Source: Caulobacter sp.
GTDB taxonomy: Bacteria > Pseudomonadota > Alphaproteobacteria > Caulobacterales > Caulobacteraceae
Assembly (NCBI GenBank): GCA_028291265.1
Contig: JAQGIK010000031.1
Span: 1 to 39,029, forward strand
Direction: 5' to 3'
Length of the DNA stretch: 39,029 nucleotides
Shown here: piece after piece, positions 17,607 to 24,672 of the stretch
Numbering within the stretch: position 1 is the first letter of the stretch
How the letters are laid out: every line of letters begins with the position of its first letter
Notes under the pieces: model-generated
Database searches by the model: none
What the model saw: only the letters and a program-made list of their open reading frames with translations
What the model was told of the DNA's origin: nothing
Position numbers and translations under genes: made by a program

Positions 17607-17756
17607 CTATCCCTTGCCCAGTTGGTGACGGAGTTGATCGGGATCAGCGGGCCGGCCGAGAAACCCGAGAAGGGCGGCCACGCAGAGAATACCGGTGTCC
17701 TGCCCAGCCTCCAGACGCGCATCGGGGCCCGACTGTGGCCCGAACTCTTCCCCCAC
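17607..17756 (-). pseudogene. N-terminal fragment of the ABC transporter (C39-like domain), ended by amber codon
   Basis: From GTG 17756, with GGAG nearby upstream, this encodes 49 residues ending DPDQLRHQLGKG and then TAG. The segment DTGILCVAALLGFLG matches the start of C39-like domains. Thr replaces the catalytic Cys of true C39 peptidases, as in HlyB-type non-cleaving exporters. After the TAG the same frame continues IFADSADLLRLAKWLDVKAK, the expected next part of the domain, so this is one gene split by a nonsense codon and not by a frameshift. Confidence 0.8.
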
Positions 17757-17845
17757 CAGACCCGCTCCGACGCTTAGCTGCCCGCCTGGCGCTAGTTTAA
17801 TCCCGCCCACGCCCAGATTGCTTTTAGGGGAGTCAGCCTCAGGCG

Positions 17846-17883
17846 CCAAAGAAAAACGGCGGGAACCGGGGTTCCCGCCGCCT
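17846..17883 (-). terminator. Rho-independent terminator of the TonB receptor gene
   Basis: A perfect 10-base-pair stem (CGGCGGGAAC at 17857-17866 with GTTCCCGCCG at 17871-17880) and a 4-base loop are followed on the minus strand by TTTTTCTTT. It closes the receptor transcript and separates it from the secretion operon reading the same way. That operon must therefore use a promoter between about 17845 and 17760, where I could not pick one with confidence. Confidence 0.9.
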
Positions 17884-17906
17884 CTAAGTTGAGACCGGTG
17901 TTCGGC

Positions 17907-20813
17907 TTATTGGCCGAAGGTCTTGGTCACCGAGATACCGTAGGTGCGAGGCTCGCCGTAGAACCCGTTCCGGAACAGACCGGAGGAGTCGTCGGTGAGG
18001 TAGGTGTCGGTGAGGACTTCCTCGTCCGTCAGGTTCTTGCCGTAGAGTTCGAACTTCAGGCCCCAGGCGTCGTTGGCCAGGGTGAAGGTCGCATTGAGGT
18101 TATCCCACGCGTCCAGCTTGTCGGCGTTGGAGTTGTAGATCCGCGAGTAGGTTTCCGTCTGGTGGTAGTAGTCACCGCGGATCGTCGCGTCCCAGTCACC
18201 CCAGTGCGCCGTGTACTGGGCGCCGAGCGAGACCGTGAAGTGCGGCGAGTTCGGCAGCTCGTTGTCCTTCAGGTTCACCGCCACGCCGTCAGTCGCCAGC
18301 GGGTGGGCGCAGAGGCTGGGGACGCCGGGAGCGCCGAGGGTCAGCAGGAACGGATAGTTCGCCGCCGTCGAGTTCTGGATGTAGGCAACCGCCAGCGCCA
18401 CCGGCACCACGCAGTTGGCGGCCGTGCCGGACTTCACCACGACGAGGCCAGGGTTGCCCTGGGTCCGGTCGAAGGTGTCGATCGATTCACTGTCGCCAAT
18501 CTCGGTGTGGAGGTAGCCGATGTTGGCGTTCAGGCGCAGATTATCGACCGGGGCCCAGATGGTTTCGAGTTCGAGGCCGTAGATCTTGGCGTCGATGTTC
18601 TCGTTCACCGAAGTGCGGTTCACGATCTTCGAAACCTGGTAGCCGATGTAGTCGTAGTGGAACGCCGTCGCATTGGCGACCAGACGGCCGTCATTGAAGG
18701 TGTTCTTGGAGCCGAATTCCCAGGCGTCCACGAACTCGGGCGCGAAGGTCGGCGGCGGGCAACTGACGCCGGTCGAGCAGGCCGGGTTGACGCCGCCGCC
18801 CTTGTAGCCGCGCGAGTAGCCGCCGTAGATCAGGTTGTCGTCGGTCAGCTTGTAGTCGACGACCAGGCGGCCTGTGAACTCTTCGAAATCGGCCTCCAGG
18901 ATCGGCTTCGTCGTGCTGAGCGGAATGCCGCTGCCGGGCGTCGTGAGAACCACGGGGCGGTTTTCCACGAGCTTACGGTCGTGGGTGTAGCGCAGGCCGC
19001 CCGTGATCTTCAGGGCGTCGGTCAGGTTCCAGTAGACTTCACCGAAAGCCGCGCGCGACTTCAGGTGATAGGCGCCGGTGTTGTCATAGTAGTTGCGGCC
19101 CGAGCGGTTCGGAATCTTGTTCGGATCGATGAAGATACAGGCCGGGTTGGTGGCCGCGCAGTTGGCTCCGCCAGCGTTCAGTTGGTTGTTGACCTGCGTG
19201 TAGGCCGTGAGGGTGTTACCCATCACGTAGTAGTCGCCGTCCGACTTGTAGTCGAGATAGATGCCGCCGATGTTGAAGTTCAACGGGCCGTCGAAGTTCG
19301 ACTGCAGACGCAGTTCCTGCGAGAAGTTCTCGCTCTGGCCGCCAGAGATGTCGGCGGTCGCGAAGCGGTCCTGGGGACCCAGCTGCGGGTCGTTGACAAC
19401 GCCTCCGGGGAACAGCGCACCGTAGATGCCGGGATAGTAGGCGGCGGCGGCGGCTCGAACCGCCGGATTGGCGGCGACGGCGGTGGCGCATGGACCGGTG
19501 GTCGCACCGCAGATAGCCTGCTGCTGCGAGGCGACAACGGCATTGAAGGTCCCCACACCGAGCGCGCTGGGCACGGTCGGCGTCGTGTTGAAGGCCTCGT
19601 TGGGAACGATGCGGTTGTAGTCCTGGCGGGTGAACAGGCTGTTTTCCGAGTAGCTGGTCAGCGAGGTGACCGTCAGCTCATCGGTGATGTCCCATTCGGC
19701 GTTGAACTGGAAGATGTCCGTCTCGGCCTGGTAGGTCGGGTCGAACGAGGAGGCGATGTTCCGGATGTCCGGATCCTGCATCTGGAAGACGCCGGTGTTG
19801 CTGGTGAAGGCGTCGCCGTTGGTCAGGCCGGTGATGGCGCCGAACAGGCCGCCGAGGGTGGCGCGGGTATCGACGGTGCCCAGGATGTCCGGATGGTTGA
19901 CCGAAGTCGCCTGGCAGCCCTGGCTGAAGAAGCCCTGCTGGATGGTCGCAACAGCCGGGTTGGGCGAGAAGGCTTGGCCGCCCACGCTGGCCGGACCCGG
20001 ATCCTTGACGCAGAGCTGCTTGCCGATCCGCGAGCGGTGGTCGTCTTCCTCGAAGTGATCCCACAGCACAAAGGTGCGGAAGCTGTCGGTCGGCTCGAAG
20101 GAGACGGTGAGGCGGGTGTTCCACAGATCACGGTCGTCGGCGTCGTTGCCGGTCGTGATGTTCTCACCGTAGCCGTCGCGCTTGGTCATGGCCGCGGCGC
20201 CGCGGATGGCGATCATGTCGCCGACCGGCACGTTGATCATGCCGCGCAGCTTGATGGTGTTGTAGTTGCCGTACTCGGCCTTCAGCAGGGCCTCGAAGCT
20301 GTCGGTCGGCTTGGAGCTGATGACGTTGACGACACCGCCGGTGGCGTTACGGCCGTACAGCGTGCCTTGCGGGCCGCGCAGGACTTCGACGCGCTCCAGG
20401 TCGAAGAATTCCGACTCGAAGAGGTTGTTGGCGGTCAGCGGGGCGTTGTTCAGGTGGATGCCGGTGCCGGCGTCACCGGAACCGGCCACCAGCTTGGAGC
20501 CGACGCCGCGGATCTGGAAGTTGTAGCCGGTGAAATTCCCCTTGGAGAAGTTCACGTTCGGGATGGCCAGGACCAGGTTCGGACCGCCGTCGATCTTCGC
20601 CTTTTCCAGGGATTCCTGGTTGAAGGCGGACACCGCGATCGGAACGTCCTGGATGGCTTCCTCGCGCTTCTGCGCGGTGATGATCAGCTCACCAACGGTG
20701 TTACCGCTGGAGGCCGGCTCTTCCTGCGCGAACGCGGGTGCGGCGATGGCCATGATGGCAAACGCGGACGCGCTGACAGCCAGCGTCCTCCGCAGGCGCA
20801 GAGAATTGTGCAT
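17907..20813 (-). CDS. TonB-dependent outer-membrane receptor
   Basis: This 968-residue receptor would import a bound ligand across the outer membrane with TonB energy. I chose ATG 20813 because GGGGAGG lies just upstream and the protein then begins with a signal peptide ending AAPAFAQ; the frame is open further upstream without such signals. A TonB-box-like segment (GELIITAQKREE) is followed by a plug domain with VPIAVSAF, the IRGVG region and LERVEVLRGPQGTLYGRNATGGVVN. A 22-strand barrel follows and ends in KTFGQ. Substrate is not evident. This receptor group in Caulobacterales and sphingomonads often serves plant- or detritus-derived compounds. A perfect-looking terminator follows. Confidence 0.93.
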   Translation of the reverse strand: MHNSLRLRRTLAVSASAFAIMAIAAPAFAQEEPASSGNTVGELIITAQKREEAIQDVPIAVSAFNQESLEKAKIDGGPNLVLAIPNVNFSKGNFTGYNFQIRGVGSKLVAGSGDAGTGIHLNNAPLTANNLFESEFFDLERVEVLRGPQGTLYGRNATGGVVNVISSKPTDSFEALLKAEYGNYNTIKLRGMINVPVGDMIAIRGAAAMTKRDGYGENITTGNDADDRDLWNTRLTVSFEPTDSFRTFVLWDHFEEDDHRSRIGKQLCVKDPGPASVGGQAFSPNPAVATIQQGFFSQGCQATSVNHPDILGTVDTRATLGGLFGAITGLTNGDAFTSNTGVFQMQDPDIRNIASSFDPTYQAETDIFQFNAEWDITDELTVTSLTSYSENSLFTRQDYNRIVPNEAFNTTPTVPSALGVGTFNAVVASQQQAICGATTGPCATAVAANPAVRAAAAAYYPGIYGALFPGGVVNDPQLGPQDRFATADISGGQSENFSQELRLQSNFDGPLNFNIGGIYLDYKSDGDYYVMGNTLTAYTQVNNQLNAGGANCAATNPACIFIDPNKIPNRSGRNYYDNTGAYHLKSRAAFGEVYWNLTDALKITGGLRYTHDRKLVENRPVVLTTPGSGIPLSTTKPILEADFEEFTGRLVVDYKLTDDNLIYGGYSRGYKGGGVNPACSTGVSCPPPTFAPEFVDAWEFGSKNTFNDGRLVANATAFHYDYIGYQVSKIVNRTSVNENIDAKIYGLELETIWAPVDNLRLNANIGYLHTEIGDSESIDTFDRTQGNPGLVVVKSGTAANCVVPVALAVAYIQNSTAANYPFLLTLGAPGVPSLCAHPLATDGVAVNLKDNELPNSPHFTVSLGAQYTAHWGDWDATIRGDYYHQTETYSRIYNSNADKLDAWDNLNATFTLANDAWGLKFELYGKNLTDEEVLTDTYLTDDSSGLFRNGFYGEPRTYGISVTKTFGQ

Positions 20814-21195
20814 TCTAACCCTCCCCGGGCGCCGCCGGCCTTCAAAGGCCTGAACAACGGTCGCCGTGTGTTTCCTCAGTGCCGCGTCTTGATTGCTGTC
20901 GGGGACGCGCGACACTCCCCCGCAGCTTCCATGGATGACATACGCGCGTTTGAAGACTGTCAATGTCCCGCAGGTAGGTGAACGGCGATAGGTTACGGCT
21001 TTTCACCTGACTGTGGCCCAATGAACGCGCCGTTTTCCTGCCCTCAGGCGACTTCCTCCATTCACGGGAGAACTGACGTTGCGGAACCTGACCCGGCGAC
21101 AGTCGAACGCGCCGGGACAACTGAAAACCAACTGAGTCGCCGCCTTACGCTGCGGGAGTTTCGGCGGCGGCCCACCTCGTGTAGAGGCTGCGGCG
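20814..21195. other. Intergenic region between the TonB receptor and queE
   Basis: These 382 bases separate divergent genes. They hold the receptor's promoter and a leader of about 115 bases on the minus strand, and presumably the queE promoter on the plus strand. I see no preQ1 riboswitch fold, tRNA or convincing small gene. Confidence 0.4.
20937..20963 (-). promoter_or_regulatory. Candidate promoter of the TonB receptor gene
   Basis: On the minus strand TTGACA lies at 20963-20958 and TATGTC at 20942-20937. Read as a Caulobacter-type housekeeping promoter, it is TTGACAG, 11 bases, then GCGTATGTC. The position is about 120 bases upstream of the chosen ATG. Confidence 0.45.
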
Positions 21196-21828
21196 ATGAG
21201 TTATGCGGTCAAGGAAATCTTCCTCACCCTGCAGGGCGAGGGCGGCCAGGCCGGCAAGGCGGCGGTGTTCTGCCGCTTCGCCGGCTGCAATCTGTGGTCG
21301 GGCCGCGAGAAGGACCGCGCCGCCGCCGTCTGCAGCTTCTGCGACACCGATTTCGTCGGCGTGAACGGGCCCGGCGGCGGTCGCTTCAAGACCGCGGAAA
21401 GATTGGCCGAGGCGGTCGAGGCGGCCTGGACCGGTGGGCCGGACGACCGCCTGGTGGTCTGCACCGGCGGCGAGCCGCTGCTGCAGCTGGACGCCGCCGC
21501 CATCGACGCCCTGCACGCCCGCGGCTTTTCCATCGCCGTCGAGACCAACGGCACGCTTCAAGCCCCCGCCGGCATCGACTGGGTCTGCGTCAGCCCCAAG
21601 GCCGACGCCCCCGTCGTGCAGACCCGCGGCCAGGAACTGAAGCTGGTCTGGCCGCAGGTCGGGGTCGATCCGGCCCGGTTCGCGGGCCTCGATTTCGAAC
21701 GCTTCTACCTGCAGCCGATGGACGGGCCTGACCGCGAGGGGGCCACGGCCGCCTGCATCGCCTATTGCCTTTCGCACCCCAGGTGGCGTTTAAGCACCCA
21801 AACCCACAAATACCTCGGCATCGCCTAG
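21196..21828 (+). CDS. queE: 7-carboxy-7-deazaguanine synthase
   Basis: QueE is a radical SAM enzyme that contracts 6-carboxytetrahydropterin to 7-carboxy-7-deazaguanine in queuosine precursor synthesis. The 210-residue protein begins with the family's EIFLTLQGEGGQAGKAAVF segment. The cluster cysteines are Cys31, Cys46 and Cys49 in a CX14CX2C arrangement, the variant found in many proteobacterial QueE proteins. CTGGEPLLQLD and ETNGTL are the SAM-domain motifs, and THKYLGIA closes the protein. queD follows 36 bases downstream on the same strand, so the two consecutive pathway enzymes are probably co-transcribed. GAGG lies about 10 bases before ATG 21196. Confidence 0.95.
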   Translation: MSYAVKEIFLTLQGEGGQAGKAAVFCRFAGCNLWSGREKDRAAAVCSFCDTDFVGVNGPGGGRFKTAERLAEAVEAAWTGGPDDRLVVCTGGEPLLQLDAAAIDALHARGFSIAVETNGTLQAPAGIDWVCVSPKADAPVVQTRGQELKLVWPQVGVDPARFAGLDFERFYLQPMDGPDREGATAACIAYCLSHPRWRLSTQTHKYLGIA

Positions 21829-21864
21829 GGCATTTGCCCGCGAGGCCCTATTTTCCAAGCACAG

Positions 21865-22236
21865 ATGACCACGCCAATCTTCGAGATCACGAAGGCCGCC
21901 ACCTTCGACGCCGCCCACCATTTCCCCAACGGCCCGGTGGACAGCCCCTACACGCGCCTGCACGGCCACAGCTTCCGGGTCGAGGCCACCGTGCGCGGCG
22001 AGATCAGCGGCCCGATGGGCTGGGTCGTCGACCTCGCCGAACTGGACGGCGAACTGAAGGCGGTCGCCACCGAGCTCGACCACGGCCTGCTCAACGACAA
22101 GCCGGGCCTCGAGACCCCGACCCTGGAACACCTCTGCCTGTATTTCGCGCGCGCCCTGAAGCCGCGCTTCCCCGGCCTGTGCCGGGTGGTCATCTCGCGG
22201 CCGACGATCAACGAGAGCTGCGCGCTCTCCCTTTGA
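21865..22236 (+). CDS. queD: 6-carboxytetrahydropterin synthase-like protein (QueD/PTPS family)
   Basis: QueD makes 6-carboxytetrahydropterin from dihydroneopterin triphosphate, the substrate of the neighbouring QueE. The 123 residues match the family in length and order. FDAAHHFP supplies zinc ligand His18 and LHGHSF supplies His33 and His35. LDHGLLND and the PTLE segment follow, then the C-terminal INES glutamate. The catalytic cysteine three residues before the LHGH leucine (Cys27 in E. coli QueD) is absent; Tyr29 is there, in SPYTRLHGH. Either another residue serves, or this is a variant subfamily. The gene position after queE supports the queuosine role. Its TGA abuts the stop of the convergent response regulator. 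Confidence 0.85.
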   Translation: MTTPIFEITKAATFDAAHHFPNGPVDSPYTRLHGHSFRVEATVRGEISGPMGWVVDLAELDGELKAVATELDHGLLNDKPGLETPTLEHLCLYFARALKPRFPGLCRVVISRPTINESCALSL

Positions 22237-22743
22237 TCAGCCCAGCGGGTTGCCGTTGTCCTCGTCGGAACCGCGGCGCCTGGGGCCCGAATAGGCCGGG
22301 TCGGCCCGGCGGCGGCGGTCGGGTCCGAAATAGTCTTCGTTGCGGATGAACGACCGGGGGGCCTCGACCACCCGGGTGATGCGGTCGATGACGCCGCGCG
22401 CCGTCACCGGCTTGGCGAGGAACTCGGTCACCCCGGCGTCGCGCGCCTCCTTGACCCGCTTCTGGGTCGAATGGCCGGTGATCATGATGACCGGACACAT
22501 CTGGTTGGGGCTGTCGGGCGAGTTGCGCAGCAGGCGGGTGAAGTCGATGCCGTCCAGCGGCTGCATGGCCAGGTCGGTCATGACGATGTCGATGGCGTTC
22601 ATGCGCATGATGTTCAGCGCCTCGGCCCCGTCGGTGGCCTCGAAAACGCCCTTCACGCCGATGGCCCGCAGGATCTCTCCGATCAGCACACGCATGTGGT
22701 GATTGTCGTCCACGAGTAAAATCTTGAGGAGGTCAAAGCGCAC
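22237..22743 (-). CDS. CheY-like single receiver-domain protein with arginine-rich tail
   Basis: This 168-residue protein has a receiver at residues 5-125 with Asp12/13, phospho-acceptor Asp57 (MTDLAMQPLDG), Thr89 and Lys111. No DNA-binding domain follows. Residues 133-158 are a basic tail with YFGPDRRRR and YSGPRRRG, a signature I associate with receiver proteins of Caulobacterales. I infer a diffusible phosphorelay or interaction protein. The partner kinase is not in the immediate neighbourhood. It ends tail to tail with queD without any gap. A terminator upstream isolates it from the pirin gene, so it should have its own promoter. Confidence 0.88.
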   Translation of the reverse strand: MRFDLLKILLVDDNHHMRVLIGEILRAIGVKGVFEATDGAEALNIMRMNAIDIVMTDLAMQPLDGIDFTRLLRNSPDSPNQMCPVIMITGHSTQKRVKEARDAGVTEFLAKPVTARGVIDRITRVVEAPRSFIRNEDYFGPDRRRRADPAYSGPRRRGSDEDNGNPLG

Positions 22744-22758
22744 TTGCGTCGAGGGTCC

Positions 22759-22786
22759 CGTAACACCGTTCCGTCGGAGCGTTACG
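22759..22786. promoter_or_regulatory. Inverted repeat upstream of the CheY-like gene
   Basis: The half-sites CGTAAC (22759-22764) and GTTACG (22781-22786) are exact reverse complements separated by 16 bases, just before the start at 22743. This could be an operator or a leader hairpin. Confidence 0.3.
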
Positions 22787-22810
22787 AGGCTAACCCATTG
22801 GCCGTCAACG

Positions 22811-22841
22811 AAAAAGGGCCGGCCTACTTGCGACCGGCCCT
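22811..22841 (-). terminator. Rho-independent terminator of the pirin gene
   Basis: The arms AGGGCCGG (22815-22822) and CCGGCCCT (22834-22841) flank an 11-base loop. On the minus strand the stem is followed by a run of T. It lies about 25 bases beyond the pirin stop codon. Confidence 0.88.
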
Positions 22842-22863
22842 GAGTTACCCGTTGTGAGATTGT

Positions 22864-23559
22864 CTAGTTGGAATCAACCAGAACGATTTCGGCGTCGCTG
22901 ACGGCGGTTACCCGCAGGACACCTTCGTCCCGTATGGCCGCGCCGTCCCTGGGAGACAGGGAAACCCCGTTGACCTCGACGTCGCCGGCGGCGGCGACCA
23001 GGTAGCCGTGGCGCCCGTCGGCGAGATCATATGTCGCGGTCTCGCCGGCCTTCAGCGTCGCCCCGAGCACCCGGGCCGTGGCCCGAATCGGCAGGGCGCC
23101 CTCGTCGTCGAGGCCGCTGGCCAGGGCGACGAACTTTCCGGAGCGGTCGCCCTTGGGAAACGGCTTGGCGCCCCAGCTGGGCTCGCCGCCATGGGTTTGC
23201 GGCTGGATCCACAGCTGGAACAGGGTCGTGGTCTCGTCTTCCAGATTGTACTCGGCGTGGCGGATGCCGGACCCCGCGCTCATCACCTGCACGTCGCCGG
23301 CCTCGGTGCGGCCGGTGTTGCCCAGGCTGTCCTGGTGGGTGATGGCCCCCGTGCGGACATAGGTGATGATCTCCATGTCGGCATGCGGATGCGGCGGGAA
23401 GCCGGACTTGGGCGCGATCTCGTCGTCGTTCCAGACGCGAAGGTCGCCCCAGCCCATGCGGGTGGGCTCGTACCAGTTGGCGAAACTGAAGTGGTGGCGG
23501 GCGTTGAGCCAGCCGTGATTGGCATGGCCGAGCTGCTCGAAGGGGCGGCGGTCGATCAT
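22864..23559 (-). CDS. Pirin family protein (YhhW/quercetinase-like)
   Basis: This is a 231-residue bicupin. The N-terminal cupin carries the metal ligands His57, His59 (HPHAD), His101 and Glu103 (GIRHAEYN), matching pirins such as E. coli YhhW, some of which oxidise quercetin. The C-terminal half is the shorter second cupin. In vivo substrates of bacterial pirins are mostly unknown. The gene has its own terminator. Upstream are long inverted half-sites TCCTATCT/AGATAGGA, suggesting induction by a dedicated regulator. The WYL regulator gene lies 82 bases upstream on the same strand. Confidence 0.93.
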   Translation of the reverse strand: MIDRRPFEQLGHANHGWLNARHHFSFANWYEPTRMGWGDLRVWNDDEIAPKSGFPPHPHADMEIITYVRTGAITHQDSLGNTGRTEAGDVQVMSAGSGIRHAEYNLEDETTTLFQLWIQPQTHGGEPSWGAKPFPKGDRSGKFVALASGLDDEGALPIRATARVLGATLKAGETATYDLADGRHGYLVAAAGDVEVNGVSLSPRDGAAIRDEGVLRVTAVSDAEIVLVDSN

Positions 23560-23567
23560 GGATATGT

Positions 23568-23611
23568 TCCTATCTGGCGGGTTGTTTGCGCCATCGAGAG
23601 CCTAGATAGGA
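23568..23611. promoter_or_regulatory. Inverted half-sites in the pirin upstream region
   Basis: TCCTATCT (23568-23575) and AGATAGGA (23604-23611) are exact reverse complements separated by 28 bases. The inner copy overlaps the probable pirin ribosome binding site (AGGAAC). A second short element, AACA-CC-TGTT, lies at about 23629-23638. This could be an operator pair with looping, or a hairpin covering the ribosome binding site. Confidence 0.4.
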
Positions 23612-23641
23612 AGCCATTTTCGAAATGCAACACCTGTTGTG

Positions 23642-24586
23642 TCAGATGGCGTAGAGGGCGGCGATCTGCGCCGCCAGCGCGCCCATCCGTTCGCGCAGGG
23701 CCGGCGGCTCCAGCACCTCGACGCCGGTCCCCAGCCGCAGCAGCTCTCGGGCCGTCCAGTCGGGGCTTTCCATCGGCGTCTCGACCACACCCTCCCCCAC
23801 CTCGGTCACCTCGACGCCGTCGCGGCGCAGGGCTTGAAGCGCGTCGGGCGTCACCTTCAGGCGGGCGACGCCCTGCTTGAGGCTCTCGGCGTAGTCGGCC
23901 TGGGCGCGGGTCCAGTGGGTGGCCAGTTCGAACCGGGCCGGCCGCTCGAACCCTTCCTCGGTCACCTCGGCGGCGACGACCTGAGAAGCGCGGTAGGTGC
24001 GCACCTCCCCCTTGGCCCCGTTTCGTTGGGACCGGGCGATCAGATACCAGGCGCCGGCCTTGAGAACGAGGCCGAGCGGCTCCAGCACCAGGTCGATGGG
24101 CCGCCGCGGCCCATAGCGGACGGCGACGCGCCGATCCCGCCACAGCCCGTCGGCCAGCACCGTCAGCCAGTCGCCGCCGTCGGCCTGGCGAAACCAGCCG
24201 ACCGGGTCGAGGTGGATCCGCGCCTGGGCCCGCATGGCGGCCGCCCCCGGGCCCTCGGGCAGGGCGGCCAGGACCTTCAGCTGGGCGTCGGCCATGGCCT
24301 GGCCCAGCCCCAGCTGAGCCGCCGGCCCCGGCAGGCCGGCGAGGATCAGGGTGTGGGCCTCCTGGTCGGTGAGGCCGGTCAGGCGGGTGCGGTAGCCGTC
24401 AAGCAGGGCGAAGCCGCCGCCCGGCCCCCGGTCGGCATAGACCGGCACCCCGGCGGCGCTGAGGGCGTCGATGTCGCGGTAGAGGGTGCGCACCGACACC
24501 TCGAACTCGGCCGCCAGCCTCTCGGCGGTCATCCGGCCGCGGGTCTGCAGCAGCATCAGGATGGAGAGGAGGCGGCTCGAACGCAT
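23642..24586 (-). CDS. WYL-domain transcriptional regulator (YafY type)
   Basis: I chose ATG 24586 over the upstream 24616 because homologous-looking sequence starts there (MRSSRLLSILMLLQ), giving 314 residues. An HTH-11 domain occupies residues 5-60 (RMTAERLAAEFEVSVRTLYRDIDAL), followed by a glycine-rich GPGGGF hinge. The WYL domain lies at about 135-215, with LEPLGLVLKAGAWYLIAR as the variant core, followed by the usual C-terminal WCX-like region. Such proteins bind DNA and sense small ligands. It is divergent from the NIPSNAP-fusion gene with a perfect inverted repeat between them, so it probably represses itself and that gene. Confidence 0.92.
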   Translation of the reverse strand: MRSSRLLSILMLLQTRGRMTAERLAAEFEVSVRTLYRDIDALSAAGVPVYADRGPGGGFALLDGYRTRLTGLTDQEAHTLILAGLPGPAAQLGLGQAMADAQLKVLAALPEGPGAAAMRAQARIHLDPVGWFRQADGGDWLTVLADGLWRDRRVAVRYGPRRPIDLVLEPLGLVLKAGAWYLIARSQRNGAKGEVRTYRASQVVAAEVTEEGFERPARFELATHWTRAQADYAESLKQGVARLKVTPDALQALRRDGVEVTEVGEGVVETPMESPDWTARELLRLGTGVEVLEPPALRERMGALAAQIAALYAI

Positions 24587-24608
24587 TTTTCCATCATGCC
24601 GGATAAAT

Positions 24609-24627
24609 CCTGACAAGTCCTGTCAGG
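24609..24627. promoter_or_regulatory. Operator-like perfect inverted repeat between divergent genes
   Basis: The arms are CCTGACA (24609-24615) and TGTCAGG (24621-24627) with a 5-base spacer, sitting 22 bases before the WYL start codon and 45 bases before the divergent start. It is the likely binding site of the WYL regulator. A smaller GGAT-AA-ATCC repeat overlaps its left edge at 24601-24610. Confidence 0.7.
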
Positions 24628-24672
24628 TAGCCCCGGCTATCTCTCGCCTCGCTCAATCTTCAGGAGGCATCC

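Noticed and set aside
15660..20981. Two long plus-strand frames opposite the ABC transporter and the TonB receptor
   Set aside because: The minus-strand frames carry full family motifs. The plus-strand products have none and are biased by GC at third positions.
20842..21120. Minus-strand frame of 92 codons upstream of the TonB receptor
   Set aside because: It spans the receptor's promoter and leader, has no good ribosome binding site and its composition is not protein-like.
21000..21195. A preQ1 riboswitch before queE
   Set aside because: I could not build the small H-type pseudoknot or find the A-rich tail. queE/queD are not obviously under such control here.
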